NCBI RefSeq assembly: GCF_003432075.1
Contig: NZ_QWBU01000012.1
Location: 50,213 to 114,212 of the forward strand
Source of the DNA: Shinella sp. WSJ-2
GTDB lineage: Bacteria; Pseudomonadota; Alphaproteobacteria; Rhizobiales; Rhizobiaceae
DNA: 64,000 bases
Direction of reading: 5' to 3'
Under the pieces are notes generated by a model. That model was not told the origin of the DNA and searched no databases. It worked only from the letters and a program-made list of their open reading frames with translations. The position numbers and the translations under genes are program-made. Positions 9,007 to 18,531 of this stretch are shown here, piece after piece (positions within the stretch are counted from its first letter, which is position 1; every line of letters begins with the position of its first letter).

Positions 9007-9585
9007 ATGAAGTCGCTTGCCGCCGCCCTCGCATTTTCGATTGTTCTGCCCGCCGCAACGATGGCTACAGACTTTCCGGCAGACCGCATCGTCGCCATGG
9101 CGAGCGGCGACTGGAACAAGGACGGCACGGCGGACCTGGCCGTGATCGCAACGCCGGACGATGACGGCGGTGACGACAACGGTCTCTACATCTACCTCGC
9201 CAATCCCGACGAAAACCGTCTGACGCTTGCCTTGTCGCTGCCGAACAGCGTCTGGGGCGACCTCACCATGTCCGGTCGCGAACCGGAGCTTGCCGCGCTC
9301 GCAAACGGCTCCTTCACGATCACGACCAAAAACGATTCAGTCGGACGCGACCGCTGGCGGCAGTCGCTGACCATCGCCTACCGCAATTTCGATTTCATCG
9401 TGGCGGGGTACACTTATGCGAGCTACGATACGCTCGACCCGAATGCCAGCGCCGAATGCGACCTCAATGTGCTGACTGGCAAGGGCAAGACCAGCGGTGG
9501 TCCGGTTGCCGGACAGGCACAATTCGCGCTGCTTAAGGACTGGAAGGACGAGACCGCCCGCTCCATCTGCGGGTTGGATAACTGA
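9007..9585 (+). CDS. Exported protein of unknown function with an FG-GAP/EF-like loop
   Basis: A 192-residue protein with a clear signal peptide (MKSLAAALAFSIVLPAATMA, cut near residue 20). The mature part begins with SGDWNKDGTADLAVIA, which resembles an FG-GAP/VCBS calcium-binding loop. An acidic stretch (DDDGGDD) and a beta-rich body follow. Two cysteines in the C-terminal half (AECDLN and SICGLD) could form a disulphide. I do not recognise the family. It is expected in the periplasm. The ATG at 9007 follows the purine-rich GGAGGAATCAG. The VOC-family gene starts 33 bp downstream on the same strand, so co-transcription is possible. Confidence 0.75.
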   Translation: MKSLAAALAFSIVLPAATMATDFPADRIVAMASGDWNKDGTADLAVIATPDDDGGDDNGLYIYLANPDENRLTLALSLPNSVWGDLTMSGREPELAALANGSFTITTKNDSVGRDRWRQSLTIAYRNFDFIVAGYTYASYDTLDPNASAECDLNVLTGKGKTSGGPVAGQAQFALLKDWKDETARSICGLDN

Positions 9586-9617
9586 TAGCAGGGTGACGAC
9601 ACGGAAGGGCAATCGCG

Positions 9618-10055
9618 ATGACCGACGACATCAGCTTTGAAATATCCCTGTTCGTCGAGCACGGACGCGAACAGGAGGCCGTGGATTTTTACAGTTCCGC
9701 CTTTGGCGCAATCGTGGTCGAGCCCTACAGTCTTGACGGGGTGCTGATGGGCTTTGCCATGCGCTTCGGCGCGATGCCGGTCGCGGTCGCGGGATCGAAC
9801 CCGCGGCGTGAGGAGAACCCGTCCTATGGCGGACCATTCTTCCCAAAAGCCGCCGGGTCTGTCAGCGCGATTTTCACGCTGATCGTCGGCGACATCGAGT
9901 GCGCGATGCAACGAGCAATCGAAGCCGGCGCCGTAACGCGGGATGTGGTGCAGGTGGATGTGCTGGGCCGCCGCGTCGCGTCGATCTTCGACCCGTTCGG
10001 GCACATCTGGGCGCTCGTCGAGCGCAGGGCAGAAACCGTCACGCTCGCGGCGTGA
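9618..10055 (+). CDS. VOC (glyoxalase/PhnB-like) family protein
   Basis: A 145-residue protein with the paired beta-alpha-beta-beta-beta modules of the vicinal-oxygen-chelate fold. The first module contains LFVEHGREQEAVDFYSSAFG. The second ends in the characteristic FDPFGHIWALVER, with a His and Glu that often bind metal. The PhnB/'3-demethylubiquinone methyltransferase-like' subgroup is the nearest match; substrates for these are usually unknown. It is a cytoplasmic protein. The start at 9618 follows GGAAGGGCAATCGCG. It lies 33 bp after the exported protein gene and converges on lolD with an 18 bp gap. Confidence 0.85.
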   Translation: MTDDISFEISLFVEHGREQEAVDFYSSAFGAIVVEPYSLDGVLMGFAMRFGAMPVAVAGSNPRREENPSYGGPFFPKAAGSVSAIFTLIVGDIECAMQRAIEAGAVTRDVVQVDVLGRRVASIFDPFGHIWALVERRAETVTLAA

Positions 10056-10073
10056 TATCGAACGGCAGGTCGT

Positions 10074-10760
10074 TTAGACCAGTTCCTTGACCAGCCCGTC
10101 TTCGATCGTCACCCGGCGATCCATCAGACCGGCGAGCTCGTGGTTGTGCGTGGCGATCATCGCGGCAAGGCCGGACTGGCGGGCGAGCGCTTCCAGCGCC
10201 TCGAAGACATAGCCGGCGGTTTCCGGGTCGAGATTGCCGGTGGGCTCGTCGGCGAGAAGCAGCAGCGGCGCGTTGGCGACCGCGCGTGCAATGGCGACAC
10301 GCTGCTGCTCACCGCCGGAAAGCTCGGAGGGACGGTGATCGGCGCGGTGGCCGATGCGCATATAATCGAGCAGCTGCGCGGCGCGTTCGCCCGCCTCGGC
10401 CTTGGAAAGGCCGCCGATCAGCTGCGGCATCATGATGTTTTCGAGCGCGGTGAATTCCGGCAGCAGGTGATGGAACTGGTAGACAAAGCCGATCTCGCTG
10501 CGACGGATCGCCGTGCGCTGGTCGTCCGAAAGCTCCGCGCAGGAATGGCCGTTGACGAGGACTTCACCGGCATCTGGCTTTTCGAGCAGGCCCGCGACAT
10601 GCAGCAACGTCGACTTGCCGGTGCCCGATGGGGCGACGAGCGCGACGGTCTCGCCACTTCTCAGCGTGAAATCGGCACCCTTGAGGATCGACAGGACCGT
10701 CTCGCCCTGACCGTAGTGCCGTTCGATACCCTTCAGTTCCAAAGCGACGCGCGCTGCCAT
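10074..10760 (-). CDS. lolD: Lipoprotein-releasing ABC transporter ATPase LolD
   Basis: A 228-residue ABC ATPase of the LolD/MacB subclass. Walker A is APSGTGKST, the Q-loop region reads [22 protein letters not shown], the signature is [15 protein letters not shown], and Walker B is [12 protein letters not shown], followed by the H-loop ATHNHELA. With the membrane component encoded just upstream it powers extraction of outer-membrane lipoproteins from the inner membrane for handover to LolA. The start at 10760 lies 9 bp after the lolCE stop. This gives a proS-lolCE-lolD operon order that is usual in Rhizobiales. Confidence 0.95.
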   Translation of the reverse strand: MAARVALELKGIERHYGQGETVLSILKGADFTLRSGETVALVAPSGTGKSTLLHVAGLLEKPDAGEVLVNGHSCAELSDDQRTAIRRSEIGFVYQFHHLLPEFTALENIMMPQLIGGLSKAEAGERAAQLLDYMRIGHRADHRPSELSGGEQQRVAIARAVANAPLLLLADEPTGNLDPETAGYVFEALEALARQSGLAAMIATHNHELAGLMDRRVTIEDGLVKELV

Positions 10761-10769
10761 GCTGAATTC

Positions 10770-12071
10770 CTATTCGTACCTGAGAGCCTGAACCGGATCG
10801 AGCTTGGAGGCACGCCAGGCGGGGAAGATCGTCGCGAGGAAGGAGAGCGCCAGCGCCATGACAATGACGGTGACAGTCTCGCCGGCATTCATGTCGGCCG
10901 GCAGCTGGCTAAGGAAATAGAGTTCCGGGTTGAACAGCGTCGTGCCCGAGATCCAGGAGAAGAACTGGCGGATCGACTCGACATTCAGACAGACGATGAC
11001 GCCAAGCAGCACGCCGGCGAAAGTGCCGACCGTGCCGATGGCTGCCCCCGTCATGAAGAAGATACGCATGATGGAGCCCGACGTGGCGCCCATGGTGCGC
11101 AGGATAGCGATATCACTGCCCTTGTCCTTCACAAGCATGATCAGGCCGGAGATGATGTTGAGTGCGGCGACGAGCACGATCAGCGTCAGGATCATGAACA
11201 TGACGTTGCGCTCGACCTGAAGGGCCGAAAAGAAAGTCTGGTTGCGCTGGCGCCAGTCGGTGATGAAAATCTGCCGCTCGGCCGCTGCCTCGATCGGCTG
11301 GCGCAAGCTGTCAATCTGGTCCGGATTGGACACGAAGAGCTCGATCGACTGCACAACCCCTTCTGAATTGAAGTAGAGCTGGGCCTCATCGAGCGGCATA
11401 TAGATGATCGAAGCATCATATTCCGACATGCCGATCTCGAAGATCGCCGAGACGGTATAGGTTTTTACGCGCGGATTGACGCCGAGCGGCGTGACGTCTC
11501 CTTCCGGCGCCACGAGCGTGATCTGGCCGCCGGCGCTGAGGCCGAGCTGCTCGGCCATGCGCGCGCCGATGGCAACGCCGCCGCCGGAAGCAAAGCCGAC
11601 GAGGTCGCCTTCCTTGATATGGTCAGAGACGGACTTCATCTTGGCGAGATCGTCGGCGCGGATGCCACGGACCAGAGCGCCCGTGCCGCCGCCAGCCGTG
11701 CCCTGCGCCAGCGTCTGGCCTTCCACGAGCGGAATGGCCATGGTGACGCCGGGAACAGCGGCAAGACGTTCGGCGAGCTTGCCGTAGTCGTTCAGCGGGC
11801 TGTCGATCGGCTGGATGATCATGTGCCCGTTGATACCGAGGATGCGCGAGATCAGCTCGGTGCGGAAGCCGTTCATCACCGCCATGACGATGATGAGTGT
11901 CGCCACGCCCAGCATGATGCCGATGAAGGAGAAGCCGGCAATGACCGAGATGAAGGCTTCCTTGCGCCGGGAGCGCAGGTAGCGCCAGGCGACCATCCGC
12001 TCGAAAGCGGAGAACGGGCGGCTCTTCTTGAAGGCCTGGGCCTCTGTCGCCCCGCTCGCTGCGTCAGCCAT
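10770..12071 (-). CDS. lolE: Lipoprotein-releasing ABC transporter permease LolC/E
   Basis: A 433-residue FtsX/MacB-type permease. An N-terminal cytoplasmic piece (FSAFERMVAWRYLRSRRKEAFIS) precedes the first membrane helix, which includes GFSFIGIMLGVATLIIVMAVM. A large periplasmic MacB-like core domain spans about residues 60-270. Three C-terminal helices follow and the protein ends DPVQALRYE. Alphaproteobacteria generally encode one such permease, acting as a homodimer in place of E. coli LolC plus LolE, so C/E cannot be separated. It is located in the inner membrane and partners LolD. It starts 33 bp after the proS stop. Confidence 0.93.
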   Translation of the reverse strand: MADAASGATEAQAFKKSRPFSAFERMVAWRYLRSRRKEAFISVIAGFSFIGIMLGVATLIIVMAVMNGFRTELISRILGINGHMIIQPIDSPLNDYGKLAERLAAVPGVTMAIPLVEGQTLAQGTAGGGTGALVRGIRADDLAKMKSVSDHIKEGDLVGFASGGGVAIGARMAEQLGLSAGGQITLVAPEGDVTPLGVNPRVKTYTVSAIFEIGMSEYDASIIYMPLDEAQLYFNSEGVVQSIELFVSNPDQIDSLRQPIEAAAERQIFITDWRQRNQTFFSALQVERNVMFMILTLIVLVAALNIISGLIMLVKDKGSDIAILRTMGATSGSIMRIFFMTGAAIGTVGTFAGVLLGVIVCLNVESIRQFFSWISGTTLFNPELYFLSQLPADMNAGETVTVIVMALALSFLATIFPAWRASKLDPVQALRYE

Positions 12072-12104
12072 GCTGTCTCCCTGTTTTCCCGGCTCAAGCC
12101 GACA

Positions 12105-13433
12105 TCAGTTGCCGGACGTCAGGCGGTTGATCGCCGCCTCGATGGTCAGCGTCTCGCGTTCGCCGGTCTTGCGGTCCTTGATCTCGACTTCGCCACTGGC
12201 GACGCCGCGCGGGCCTGCAATGACCTGCACCGGCGCCCCGATAAGGTCAGCCGTCGCGAACTTCGCACCGGCGCGCTCGTCCTTGTCGTCATAGAGCACG
12301 TCGACGCCGGCATTCAGAAGCGCGCCATAGATCGTTTCGCAGGCGGCGTCGCAGGCGGCATCGCCCGACTTCATGTTGATGACGATTGCCTCGAAGGGTG
12401 CCACCGACTTCGGCCAGATGATGCCGTTCTCGTCATGCGAGGCCTCGATGATGGCGGGCACGAGGCGCGTCGGGCCGATGCCGTAGGAGCCCATATGCAC
12501 GGTGTGCTCCTTGCCGTCGGGGCCCTGAACCTTGGCGCCCATGGCTTCGGAATATTTCGTGCCAAAATAGAAGATGTGGCCAACTTCGATGCCACGCGCC
12601 GACAGACGCTCGCCTTCCGGGATCGCCTCGAAAGCCGGCGCGTCGTGCATTTCCGACGTGGCGGCGTAGCGTGAGGTCCACTTGTCGAAAATGCCCTTGA
12701 GGCCGGCAACGTCATCGAAGTTCGTATCGATGCCGGGAATGTCGAAGTTCAGGAAGTCCTTGTGGCAGAAGACTTCCGACTCACCGGTATCGGCAAGAAT
12801 GATGAATTCGTGGCTGAGGTCGCCGCCGATCGGGCCGGTATCGGCACGCATCGGGATGGCGCGCAGGCCCATGCGCGAGAAGGTGCGCAGATAGGCCGCG
12901 AACATGCGGTTATAGGCATGCACGGCGCCTTCACGGTTCAGGTCGAAGGAATAGGCGTCCTTCATCAGGAATTCGCGCGAGCGCATGGTGCCGAAGCGCG
13001 GGCGGATCTCGTCACGGAACTTCAGCTGGATGTGATAGAGGTTGAGCGGCAGGTCCTTGTAGGACTTCACGAACGAACGGAAGACGTCCGTGATCATTTC
13101 CTCGTTGGTCGGACCGTAGAGCATCGGACGCTCCTGGCGGTCCTTGATGCGCAGCATTTCCTTGCCATAGGCGTCGTAGCGGCCGCTCTCCTGCCAGAGT
13201 TCGGCGGATTGCAGCGTCGGCATCAAAAGCTCGATCGCGCCGGAGCGGTTCTGCTCCTCGCGGATGATGGCGTTGACCTTGTCGAGAACGCGCTTCCCCA
13301 GCGGCAGCCAGGTATAAATGCCCTGGGACTGTTGCTTGACCATGCCCGCACGCAGCATAAGGCGGTGCGAGACGATTTCGGCTTCCTTGGGGTTTTCCTT
13401 GAGGATGGGCAGAAAGAAGCGGGAAAGGCGCAT
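12105..13433 (-). CDS. proS: Prolyl-tRNA synthetase (short alphaproteobacterial form)
   Basis: A 442-residue class II aminoacyl-tRNA synthetase that charges tRNA-Pro. The N-terminal catalytic core begins [23 protein letters not shown]. Class II motif 2 is seen near [26 protein letters not shown], and motif 3 around [16 protein letters not shown]. The C-terminal anticodon-binding domain holds [19 protein letters not shown] and the [24 protein letters not shown] region. The large editing (INS) domain of E. coli ProS is missing, as is normal for the 440-residue alphaproteobacterial type. It is the first gene of proS-lolCE-lolD and is divergent from the sRNA unit at 13.7 kb. Confidence 0.97.
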   Translation of the reverse strand: MRLSRFFLPILKENPKEAEIVSHRLMLRAGMVKQQSQGIYTWLPLGKRVLDKVNAIIREEQNRSGAIELLMPTLQSAELWQESGRYDAYGKEMLRIKDRQERPMLYGPTNEEMITDVFRSFVKSYKDLPLNLYHIQLKFRDEIRPRFGTMRSREFLMKDAYSFDLNREGAVHAYNRMFAAYLRTFSRMGLRAIPMRADTGPIGGDLSHEFIILADTGESEVFCHKDFLNFDIPGIDTNFDDVAGLKGIFDKWTSRYAATSEMHDAPAFEAIPEGERLSARGIEVGHIFYFGTKYSEAMGAKVQGPDGKEHTVHMGSYGIGPTRLVPAIIEASHDENGIIWPKSVAPFEAIVINMKSGDAACDAACETIYGALLNAGVDVLYDDKDERAGAKFATADLIGAPVQVIAGPRGVASGEVEIKDRKTGERETLTIEAAINRLTSGN

Positions 13434-13690
13434 ATCGGTTTCCGGTGTGACTGATCCGCCCTATTCCGGGAATCGGGCAAAATGACGTTGATTTTCACGC
13501 GTTCATAAACGCTTCGCGGGCGGAAAGAAACCCGGCAGGCCAAGCCGGCATCGCAGCACGAAAAACTGTCCACCGCTCTTGGCGGGACCGGCGATTGTGG
13601 CGGAAAAATGAGGGCGCCAATAACAGAAATTGCGCACGTGTTGTCAATCGAAAAAATTTATTCCAGTGTAGCAAAAATGCAAAAAAAGCG

Positions 13691-13719
13691 GATGACAACG
13701 CCTAACGTTTGGGCTAGTT
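13691..13719 (+). promoter_or_regulatory. Putative sigma-70 promoter of the 13.7 kb sRNA
   Basis: GATGAC at 13691-13696 and CTAGTT at 13714-13719 are separated by exactly 17 bp. They resemble the alphaproteobacterial consensus CTTGAC-N17-CTATAT. A start about 7 nt further, near 13726, would give a transcript of about 150 nt ending at the perfect terminator downstream. Confidence 0.45.
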
Positions 13720-13725
13720 TCAGGC

Positions 13726-13876
13726 CACAAAACAGGCAGGAAGTGCAAATTCCAGCCATTTTCGCGGTCAAGTCTTGGGAGGATCAGATCTTAGGCGCGC
13801 GTAGACGCTGCCACCGCACAACGGATAAAGATCACGCGATACCTGCAAAACAAGGCTTTCAGCCTTGTTTTTTTTT
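13726..13876 (+). ncRNA. Candidate trans-acting sRNA (alpha-r9/Smr9C position)
   Basis: This 150 nt interval between proS and the DUF1467 gene has no convincing reading frame. It starts just after a promoter-like element and ends in a perfect intrinsic terminator. From memory, the Sinorhizobium alpha-r9 sRNA (Smr9C, about 150 nt) is encoded between proS and the same neighbour, so position, size and terminator all fit. Internal segments include GGGAGGATC and a GC-rich GGCGCGCGTAGACGC stretch. The identification is by synteny and architecture, not by alignment; targets are unknown. Confidence 0.6.
13847..13876 (+). terminator. Rho-independent terminator of the 13.7 kb sRNA
   Basis: A perfect 11 bp stem (AAAACAAGGCT at 13847-13857 with AGCCTTGTTTT at 13861-13871) encloses a three-base TTC loop and runs into nine T in a row on the plus strand. 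No protein gene on the plus strand ends nearby, which is a main reason to call an sRNA here. Confidence 0.9.
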
Positions 13877-14148
13877 GCCTTTTGCTGAACTTCCGCGCTC
13901 CGCCGTGCACGTTCCTATTATTTCCGAGCGACGGAAATCGGCACGCAAGTCCCCTGCGACACTGCGCCTCACGTTACGCCAGGTTCACTCGGGGGAAATC
14001 AGCCTATTTCCGGTTGCCAGACAGGCCAAAGCGGATTGTTGAACAAGTTTTTTGACGAAACACAAACGAAAGACTTTTCCGTCAAAGGCCGGAAGGGCGA
14101 AATCGCTTACCCATCCGCCATTCACGGCCGTTAACCTTTATGGCGACG
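13877..14148. other. Intergenic stretch without recognised features
   Basis: About 270 bp between the sRNA terminator and the 3' end of the DUF1467 gene. A short plus-strand frame at 14052 runs into the DUF1467 gene on the other strand and has no family likeness. I see no promoter, repeat or RNA element that I can support. Confidence 0.5.
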
Positions 14149-14418
14149 CTATTCGTAGTTCGGGTAGAACTGCGGCAGCGAATCCAGTCCGTAGCCGAGG
14201 CGTACGGACAGCACGTACCACGCGCTATAGATCACGGCTGAGACGAGCGTGGTGATCAGCACGATACGGCCGCCGCGAAAGCGGGCAGGCGCGCTTTCCA
14301 CCGAGCCGGGCACCACATCATTCGCCTCGGCTTGCGTCTTCAAGCCGAACGGCAAGACGGCGAAGAGCGTCAGCCACCAGACGATGAAGTAGACGGCGAA
14401 AATGGAAAACAGCTGCAT
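14149..14418 (-). CDS. DUF1467 family membrane protein
   Basis: An 89-residue protein with two hydrophobic segments: residues 5-25 (IFAVYFIVWWLTLFAVLPFG) and about 53-70 (IVLITTLVSAVIYSAWYVL). The WWLTLFAVLPFG motif is the mark of DUF1467, found next to proS or rnj in many alphaproteobacteria. The loop between the helices is hydrophilic, and the C-terminus is short and tyrosine-rich (FYPNYE). The function is unknown; an inner-membrane location is inferred. The gene lies downstream of rnj on the same strand, but a strong GC-rich hairpin in the 208 bp gap may separate their transcription. Confidence 0.85.
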   Translation of the reverse strand: MQLFSIFAVYFIVWWLTLFAVLPFGLKTQAEANDVVPGSVESAPARFRGGRIVLITTLVSAVIYSAWYVLSVRLGYGLDSLPQFYPNYE

Positions 14419-14537
14419 GGACAGGCCCTCGTGCGACAGCGGGTCTTTTACGCCGCTTGCTCGCGAAGTTCAAACGGCCGGATGGCGGCGTGCTGTCACA
14501 CCTCTTCATCTCCGACGCGTCTATGCAAGATGAAGGA

Positions 14538-14564
14538 GGGCCCGGCGCGCTACGCGCCGGGCCC
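14538..14564 (-). terminator. 12-bp perfect hairpin downstream of rnj
   Basis: GGGCCCGGCGCG pairs perfectly with CGCGCCGGGCCC around a three-base loop. Read on the minus strand it lies 63 bp after the rnj stop and is followed by TCCTTCATCTT, a poor T tract. It is probably the end of the nuo-birA-rnj transcript, by weak intrinsic termination or as a 3' stabilising stem. Confidence 0.5.
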
Positions 14565-14626
14565 GGAATTGCTGCAACCAAGTTCACGCGGGCCGCGCCT
14601 TACCGGCCTGGCACGCGCGGTAAGGA

Positions 14627-16294
14627 TCAGACCTTCGTCAAAAACACCGTGACGACGGGTTTCTTGCCCCAGATCTCGTTGGCGGTGGAGCGCACGGCGC
14701 GACGCACGGCCTCGCGCACCATTTCAAGATCCTTGCGGCGGGCGCGCGGAATGCTTTCGACGGCTCCAAGCACGGCGTCATAGAGCGTGTCGCCCATATC
14801 CTCGCCCTCGTCGTCGAACTGCGGCAGACCGAAGGGTTCCACTTCCGGATCGCCCTGGAAGTCGTAGCGGCTGTCGAGCAGTATGCTGACGGCGACATGG
14901 CCAACGAAGGCGAGCTTGCGGCGGTCGCCGATGCCCATTTCGTCATAGTCGCCGATGAGGTTGCCGTCCTTGAAGATACGGCCGAAGGGCGCGTGATCCA
15001 CCACTTCCGGCTCACCCGGTGCCAGCTTCAGCACATCGCCGTTGCGCACGCGCGGCACCTCACCAATGCCGGACTGTTCGGCCAGCTCGGCATGGGCCAC
15101 CAGATGCGCGGCCTCGCCATGAACGGGAACGACCATTTTCGGGCGCGTCCAGGCGTACATCTGCTGCAGCTCGTTGCGGCGCGGATGGCCGGAGACGTGC
15201 ACCAGCGCCTCGGCATCGGTGACAACGTTGATTCCCTGCTCGATCAAGCCGTTCTTGATGTCGTTGATCGCCTTCTCGTTGCCGGGAATGGCACGCGAGG
15301 AGAAGATGATCGTATCGCCATCCGTGAAGGCGACGTTGCGCATCTCATCACGGGCGATCTTGGCAAGGGCCGCACGCGGCTCGCCCTGGCTGCCCGTCAG
15401 GATGACCACGACCTTGTCGCGCGGGATATAGCCGAACTCGTCTTCCTCGATGAACGGCTTCAAACCTTCCATCAGGCCGATGTCGCGCGCGACATTCGTC
15501 ACGCGCTTCATGGAGCTCCCGAGCAGCAGCACTTCACGACCCGCGGCTTCGGCAGCCTGCGCGATGGAGCGGATGCGGCCGACATTCGACGAGAAGGTGG
15601 TGATGCCCACCCTGCCCTCGGCGCTTTCGATGATCTTGGTCAGGCTTTCCGACACTTCATGCTCGGAGGGCGAGACGCCATCACGCACCGCGTTGGTGCT
15701 GTCGCAGATCAGCGCCAGAACGCCGTCATCGCCGAGCTTGCGGAAGCGCGCTTCGTCGGTCAGCGGGCCGAGCGACGGATCGAGGTCGATCTTCCAGTCG
15801 CCGGTATGGATGACGGTGCCGAGCGGCGTCTTGATCGCCAGCGACATGGGTTCGGGAATGGAGTGGTTGACGCCGATCGCTTCAATCTCGAAGGGCCCGA
15901 CATTGATGCGGTCGCCCTGCTTGAAAATCGTCACCGGAATATCGACGCGGCTCTTCTCGTAGTCGCGCTTGGCTTCCAGCATGCCGGCCGTGAAGGGCGA
16001 GGCATAGACCGGCACGTTGAGGCCCGGCCAGAGATCGTTCAGCGCGCCGTAGTGGTCCTCGTGCGCATGCGTGATGATGATGCCCTTCAGCTTCTCGCGC
16101 TCCTTGGCGAGGAAGCGGATATCGGGCAGCACCAGATCGACGCCCGGCAGGTCCGGTCCCGGAAAGGTGACGCCGCAATCGACCATGATCCACTGGCGGT
16201 TGGCCTTCGGGCCGTAGCCATAAAGCGCCAGGTTCATGCCGATTTCGCCGACGCCGCCAAGCGGCAGGAACACCAGTTCGTCTTCTTTTGCCAT
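14627..16294 (-). CDS. rnj: Ribonuclease J
   Basis: A 555-residue metallo-beta-lactamase/beta-CASP nuclease. The metal-binding motif THAHEDHYGAL is near residue 80, further ligands are in HTGDWKIDLDPS and CDSTNA, and the beta-CASP region includes VILTGSQGEPRAALAKIA and HVSGHPRRNEL. RNase J performs 5'-to-3' exonuclease and endonuclease steps in RNA maturation and decay; in Sinorhizobium it is needed for 16S rRNA 5' processing. The ATG at 16294 (MAKEDELVF) matches the family. An upstream TTG at 16303 lies closer to an AGGA and cannot be excluded. It follows birA by 15 bp at the 3' end of the nuo operon. Confidence 0.95.
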   Translation of the reverse strand: MAKEDELVFLPLGGVGEIGMNLALYGYGPKANRQWIMVDCGVTFPGPDLPGVDLVLPDIRFLAKEREKLKGIIITHAHEDHYGALNDLWPGLNVPVYASPFTAGMLEAKRDYEKSRVDIPVTIFKQGDRINVGPFEIEAIGVNHSIPEPMSLAIKTPLGTVIHTGDWKIDLDPSLGPLTDEARFRKLGDDGVLALICDSTNAVRDGVSPSEHEVSESLTKIIESAEGRVGITTFSSNVGRIRSIAQAAEAAGREVLLLGSSMKRVTNVARDIGLMEGLKPFIEEDEFGYIPRDKVVVILTGSQGEPRAALAKIARDEMRNVAFTDGDTIIFSSRAIPGNEKAINDIKNGLIEQGINVVTDAEALVHVSGHPRRNELQQMYAWTRPKMVVPVHGEAAHLVAHAELAEQSGIGEVPRVRNGDVLKLAPGEPEVVDHAPFGRIFKDGNLIGDYDEMGIGDRRKLAFVGHVAVSILLDSRYDFQGDPEVEPFGLPQFDDEGEDMGDTLYDAVLGAVESIPRARRKDLEMVREAVRRAVRSTANEIWGKKPVVTVFLTKV

Positions 16295-16309
16295 CGGGTT
16301 CAAAAATTC

Positions 16310-17077
16310 CTATCCAAAAAATACGTCGCCGGCCGCGATCAGTCGCGTGCCGCCGTCATCCGTCTCCAGCTTGAGGAGACCTGTATCATCAATTCCGGCG
16401 AAGCGCCCGGAAATAGAACGGTCGGGAAGATTGACCGTGATGTTTTCCCCGATGCCGCCGGCCACCCGTTTCCAGCGCTCCATGACGGCGGCGATGCCGC
16501 GTCCGCGGTTCCACAGCGTCAACGTCTCGGCCATCGACTGGAAGAGATAGGCGAAAAGCTCGTCGGGGGAAGCCGAGACGCCGAAATCGCGCAGCGTCGC
16601 AACGGGATAGAGGCCAGCATCCGGCGCCACGGACACATTGATTCCGATACCGATGACGAGACCGTGCCGGCCATCGGGCAGCGTCTCGCCCTCGATCAGG
16701 ATGCCGCAGATCTTCCGGCGCTCGATGAGGATATCATTCGGCCATTTGACCAGGACGTCCGGCGCGTTGAGCGGCATGACGCGGCTGACGGCATCCTGCA
16801 CGGCCACCGCGACAGCCAGCGGCAGCGAGCCGAGTCGTTCCATCGGGGCGGCATCGATCAACAGCAACGAGGCGTAGAGATTGCCGGGTTCGGAGAACCA
16901 TGCGCGCCCGCGCCGGCCGCGCCCGCCCGTCTGGCGATCGGCAGTGATCCAAAGACCGGAAAGCGCGCCCTTTCGGGCGCGCTCCAGGCATTCCGTATTG
17001 GTCGAGCCGACTTCGGCCAGCGCCTCGTGCCTGAAGTCGTCAAGCGACATAAGGCCAGCGCTATCGGACCTAATCAA
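16310..17077 (-). CDS. birA: Biotin--[acetyl-CoA-carboxylase] ligase
   Basis: A 255-residue monofunctional biotin-protein ligase that activates biotin to biotinoyl-AMP and transfers it to carrier domains of carboxylases. The biotin/ATP loop [10 protein letters not shown] is near residue 52, followed by NLYASLLL. The substrate motif [19 protein letters not shown] is near residue 110. A C-terminal SH3-like domain ([19 protein letters not shown]) closes the protein. There is no N-terminal DNA-binding wing, so it is not the repressor type. The TTG at 17077 overlaps the nuoN stop (TTGA), suggesting coupled translation; the ATG at 17050 (MSLDDF) is the alternative start. It is routinely found behind nuoN in rhizobia. 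Confidence 0.93.
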   Translation of the reverse strand: MIRSDSAGLMSLDDFRHEALAEVGSTNTECLERARKGALSGLWITADRQTGGRGRRGRAWFSEPGNLYASLLLIDAAPMERLGSLPLAVAVAVQDAVSRVMPLNAPDVLVKWPNDILIERRKICGILIEGETLPDGRHGLVIGIGINVSVAPDAGLYPVATLRDFGVSASPDELFAYLFQSMAETLTLWNRGRGIAAVMERWKRVAGGIGENITVNLPDRSISGRFAGIDDTGLLKLETDDGGTRLIAAGDVFFG

Positions 17078-18516
17078 AAGAAGGTCCGTGCCGCAGCTTC
17101 GGCCGCGTTGCCGATCGGGCCACCGATCAGCACGTAGCCGAGAACGAAGAGACCCGAGAGGCCGAAGACCAGTTTCAGTTCGCCGGCCGTGCGAGCGAAT
17201 TCGCCGGTCGCCTCATCGAACCACATCACCTTGACGACACGGAGGTAATAGTAGGCACCGACAACCGAGGAGAGCACGCCGATAATGGCCAACGCATAAA
17301 GCTGCGCCTCGATGGCCGCCATGAAGACGAAGTACTTGGCGAAGAAGCCTGCCATCGGCGGGATGCCGGCGAGCGAGAACATCAGGATCGTCAGGACGGT
17401 TGCCATGAAGGGATTGGTCGAGGAGAGGCCAGCAAGATCGCTGATCTCTTCGACATTCTCGCCATCCTTGCGGCGCATCGCGAGGATGATGGCGAAGGTG
17501 CCGAGCGTCATGACCATGTAGATCAGCATATAGAGCGCCACGCCGCGCACGCCGGCCATGGAGCCGGAGGCGAGGCCGACGAGCGCATAGCCCATATGAC
17601 CGATCGACGAATAGGCCATCAGGCGCTTGATGTTCGTCTGGCCGATGGCCGCGAAGGAACCGAGCAGCATGGAGGCGATCGAGATGAAGACGATGACCTG
17701 CTGCCAGTCGGCGACGACGGGCTGGAAGGCCTCGATGACGATACGCACCAGCATGGCCATGGCGGCGACCTTCGGGGCCGCGGCAAAGAACGCGGTGACC
17801 GGGGTCGGCGCACCTTCATAAACGTCCGGCGTCCACATGTGGAAGGGCACGGCCGAGATCTTGAAGGCAAGGCCGGCAAGGATGAACACCAGGCCGAAGA
17901 CGAGGCCGAGCGAACGCCCCTCGGCGGTGAGCGCGGCAGCGATGTCCTGGAAGCCGATATGGCCGGTGAAGCCATAGACCAGCGACATGCCGTAAAGCAG
18001 CATGCCGGAGGAGAGCGCGCCGAGCACGAAATACTTCAGGCCGGCTTCCGTCGAACGCAGGCTGTCGCGATTGATCGCGGCGACCACGTAGAGGGCGAGC
18101 GACTGGAGTTCCAGCGCGAGGTACAGCGACAACAGGCTGTTGGCCGAGATCATCAGCAGCATGCCGAGCGTCGAGAGCACGATCAGCACCGGGAACTCGA
18201 AGCGGTCGAGCTGCTGCGAGCGGGCGTGGCCGACGGTCATCACCATGGCGGTGATGGAGCCGATCAGCGCCAGAACCTTCATGAACTTGGCGAAGGCATC
18301 CGACACGAAGGCGCCGCCATAGGCCTGGCCTTCGCCGGTCGAAAGCACCAGCCAGAGGCCGGCGATGATGAGGACGGCGACGGCAAGGCCGATCACGGTG
18401 GTGCCCGAGCGCTCGCCCGAGAACACACCGATCATCAGCAGGACCAGGGCGCCGACGGCGAGAATGATCTCGGGCGTCGAGAGCTGAAGGCTGGCAAGGA
18501 GAGTATCAGCGGTCAT
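17074..18516 (-). CDS. nuoN: NADH-quinone oxidoreductase subunit N
   Basis: A 480-residue antiporter-like membrane subunit of complex I with about 14 hydrophobic helices. It belongs to the proton-pumping arm, next to subunits K and M. Typical features are the broken-helix region around [31 protein letters not shown] and the later [17 protein letters not shown], both carrying conserved Lys, His and Pro residues of the family. The start at 18516 lies 15 bp after the nuoM stop. The C-terminus overlaps the birA start by 4 bp. The length equals that of rhizobial homologues. Confidence 0.97.
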   Translation of the reverse strand: MTADTLLASLQLSTPEIILAVGALVLLMIGVFSGERSGTTVIGLAVAVLIIAGLWLVLSTGEGQAYGGAFVSDAFAKFMKVLALIGSITAMVMTVGHARSQQLDRFEFPVLIVLSTLGMLLMISANSLLSLYLALELQSLALYVVAAINRDSLRSTEAGLKYFVLGALSSGMLLYGMSLVYGFTGHIGFQDIAAALTAEGRSLGLVFGLVFILAGLAFKISAVPFHMWTPDVYEGAPTPVTAFFAAAPKVAAMAMLVRIVIEAFQPVVADWQQVIVFISIASMLLGSFAAIGQTNIKRLMAYSSIGHMGYALVGLASGSMAGVRGVALYMLIYMVMTLGTFAIILAMRRKDGENVEEISDLAGLSSTNPFMATVLTILMFSLAGIPPMAGFFAKYFVFMAAIEAQLYALAIIGVLSSVVGAYYYLRVVKVMWFDEATGEFARTAGELKLVFGLSGLFVLGYVLIGGPIGNAAEAAARTFF

Positions 18517-18531
18517 GTCTTGGTCCCGTCC

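Noticed and set aside
14897..17137. 746-codon plus-strand open frame across rnj and birA
   Set aside because: Antisense to two well-supported genes, without motif or ribosome-binding site.
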